NCBI GenBank assembly: GCA_010028615.1
Contig: RHAS01000054.1
Span: 1 to 5,760, forward strand
DNA: 5,760 nucleotides
DNA from: Actinomycetota bacterium
Lineage (GTDB): Bacteria; Actinomycetota; Actinomycetes; Actinomycetales; Microbacteriaceae
Direction: 5' to 3'
Part shown: positions 5,643-5,760 of the stretch, in pieces
Position numbering within the stretch: the stretch's first letter is position 1
Layout: each line of letters starts with the position of its first letter
Position numbers and translations under genes: made by a program
Notes under the pieces: generated by a model
The model's database searches: none
The model's input: the letters and a program-made list of their open reading frames with translations, nothing else
Told to the model about the DNA's origin: nothing

Positions 5643-5760
5643 TTAAACTTCGCCTCGCAGCCAGAGCTAAGGTGGCAACTACTAGAGTTGGCGATTTTAC
5701 CTGGGAACGAGTCACCGCAGTTAGCAACTCGGCAAACGGAATCCAAAGCACTTCAAGATG
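5635..5760 (-). CDS. NUDIX hydrolase (ADP-ribose pyrophosphatase-like), C-terminal end
   Basis: A frame open from the right edge to a TAG at 5637-5635 gives the last 41 residues of a protein: HLEVLWIPFAELLTAVTRSQ, then VKSPTLVVATLALAARRSLNV. The pattern (E-V-x-W-x-P, a short helix, then x-x-P-T-L-V-V-x-x-L-A-L-A-A) matches the C-terminus of actinobacterial NUDIX ADP-ribose pyrophosphatases, the usual gene upstream of xerD in this order. The NUDIX box itself (GX5EX7REUXEEXGU) would lie outside the window, so catalytic competence cannot be seen. The gene overlaps the xerD start by 8 nt. The family-level call rests on recall of this C-terminal pattern plus synteny and is fairly secure; the substrate is inferred. 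Confidence 0.75.
   Translation of the reverse strand, partial: HLEVLWIPFAELLTAVTRSQVKSPTLVVATLALAARRSLNV

Overview
The window is a single co-directional gene block read entirely on the minus strand. In transcription order (right to left) it holds the 3' end of a NUDIX hydrolase, xerD, parA (soj type), scpA, scpB, rluB, aroH (chorismate mutase), tyrA (prephenate dehydrogenase) and the 5' end of cmk. This order, with xerD and a parA ahead of scpAB, rluB and cmk, and with a NUDIX ADP-ribose pyrophosphatase-like gene before xerD, is a conserved chromosomal neighbourhood of Actinobacteria. Base composition is moderate rather than the high G+C of most actinomycetes. Intergenic spaces are almost absent and GTG/TTG starts are used. 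Together these suggest a streamlined, lower-G+C actinobacterium such as an aquatic Microbacteriaceae (Luna-type) or Nanopelagicales (acI-type) lineage. The lineage is an inference from gene order and composition; no rRNA or other marker was available.

Right part (about 3006-5760): chromosome maintenance. XerD is the tyrosine recombinase of chromosome dimer resolution, ParA is a Walker-type partition ATPase, and ScpA/ScpB are the kleisin and kite subunits of the SMC condensin. SMC and ParB are not in the window. Left part (1-2393): RluB modifies 23S rRNA, AroH and TyrA form a two-step tyrosine branch (chorismate to prephenate to 4-hydroxyphenylpyruvate), and Cmk phosphorylates CMP/dCMP. Genes overlap or abut at nearly every junction: 8 nt at NUDIX/xerD, about 11 nt at parA/scpA and scpA/scpB, 5 nt gap at scpB/rluB, 7 nt overlap at rluB/aroH, 4 nt at aroH/tyrA and 0 nt at tyrA/cmk. 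One transcript with translational coupling is therefore likely. The only real gap is about 77 nt between xerD and parA.

This is core chromosome and I see no mobile element, RNA gene, CRISPR array or defence system. The most unusual feature is a 42-bp in-frame tandem duplication inside scpA. It repeats 14 residues of the C-terminal winged-helix domain, and all four base differences between the copies fall at third codon positions. A second oddity is a ParA that stops before the C-terminal helix usual for Soj proteins, exactly where scpA begins. Reading the ribosome binding sites shortens the N-termini of ParA, ScpA and ScpB relative to the longest open frames.
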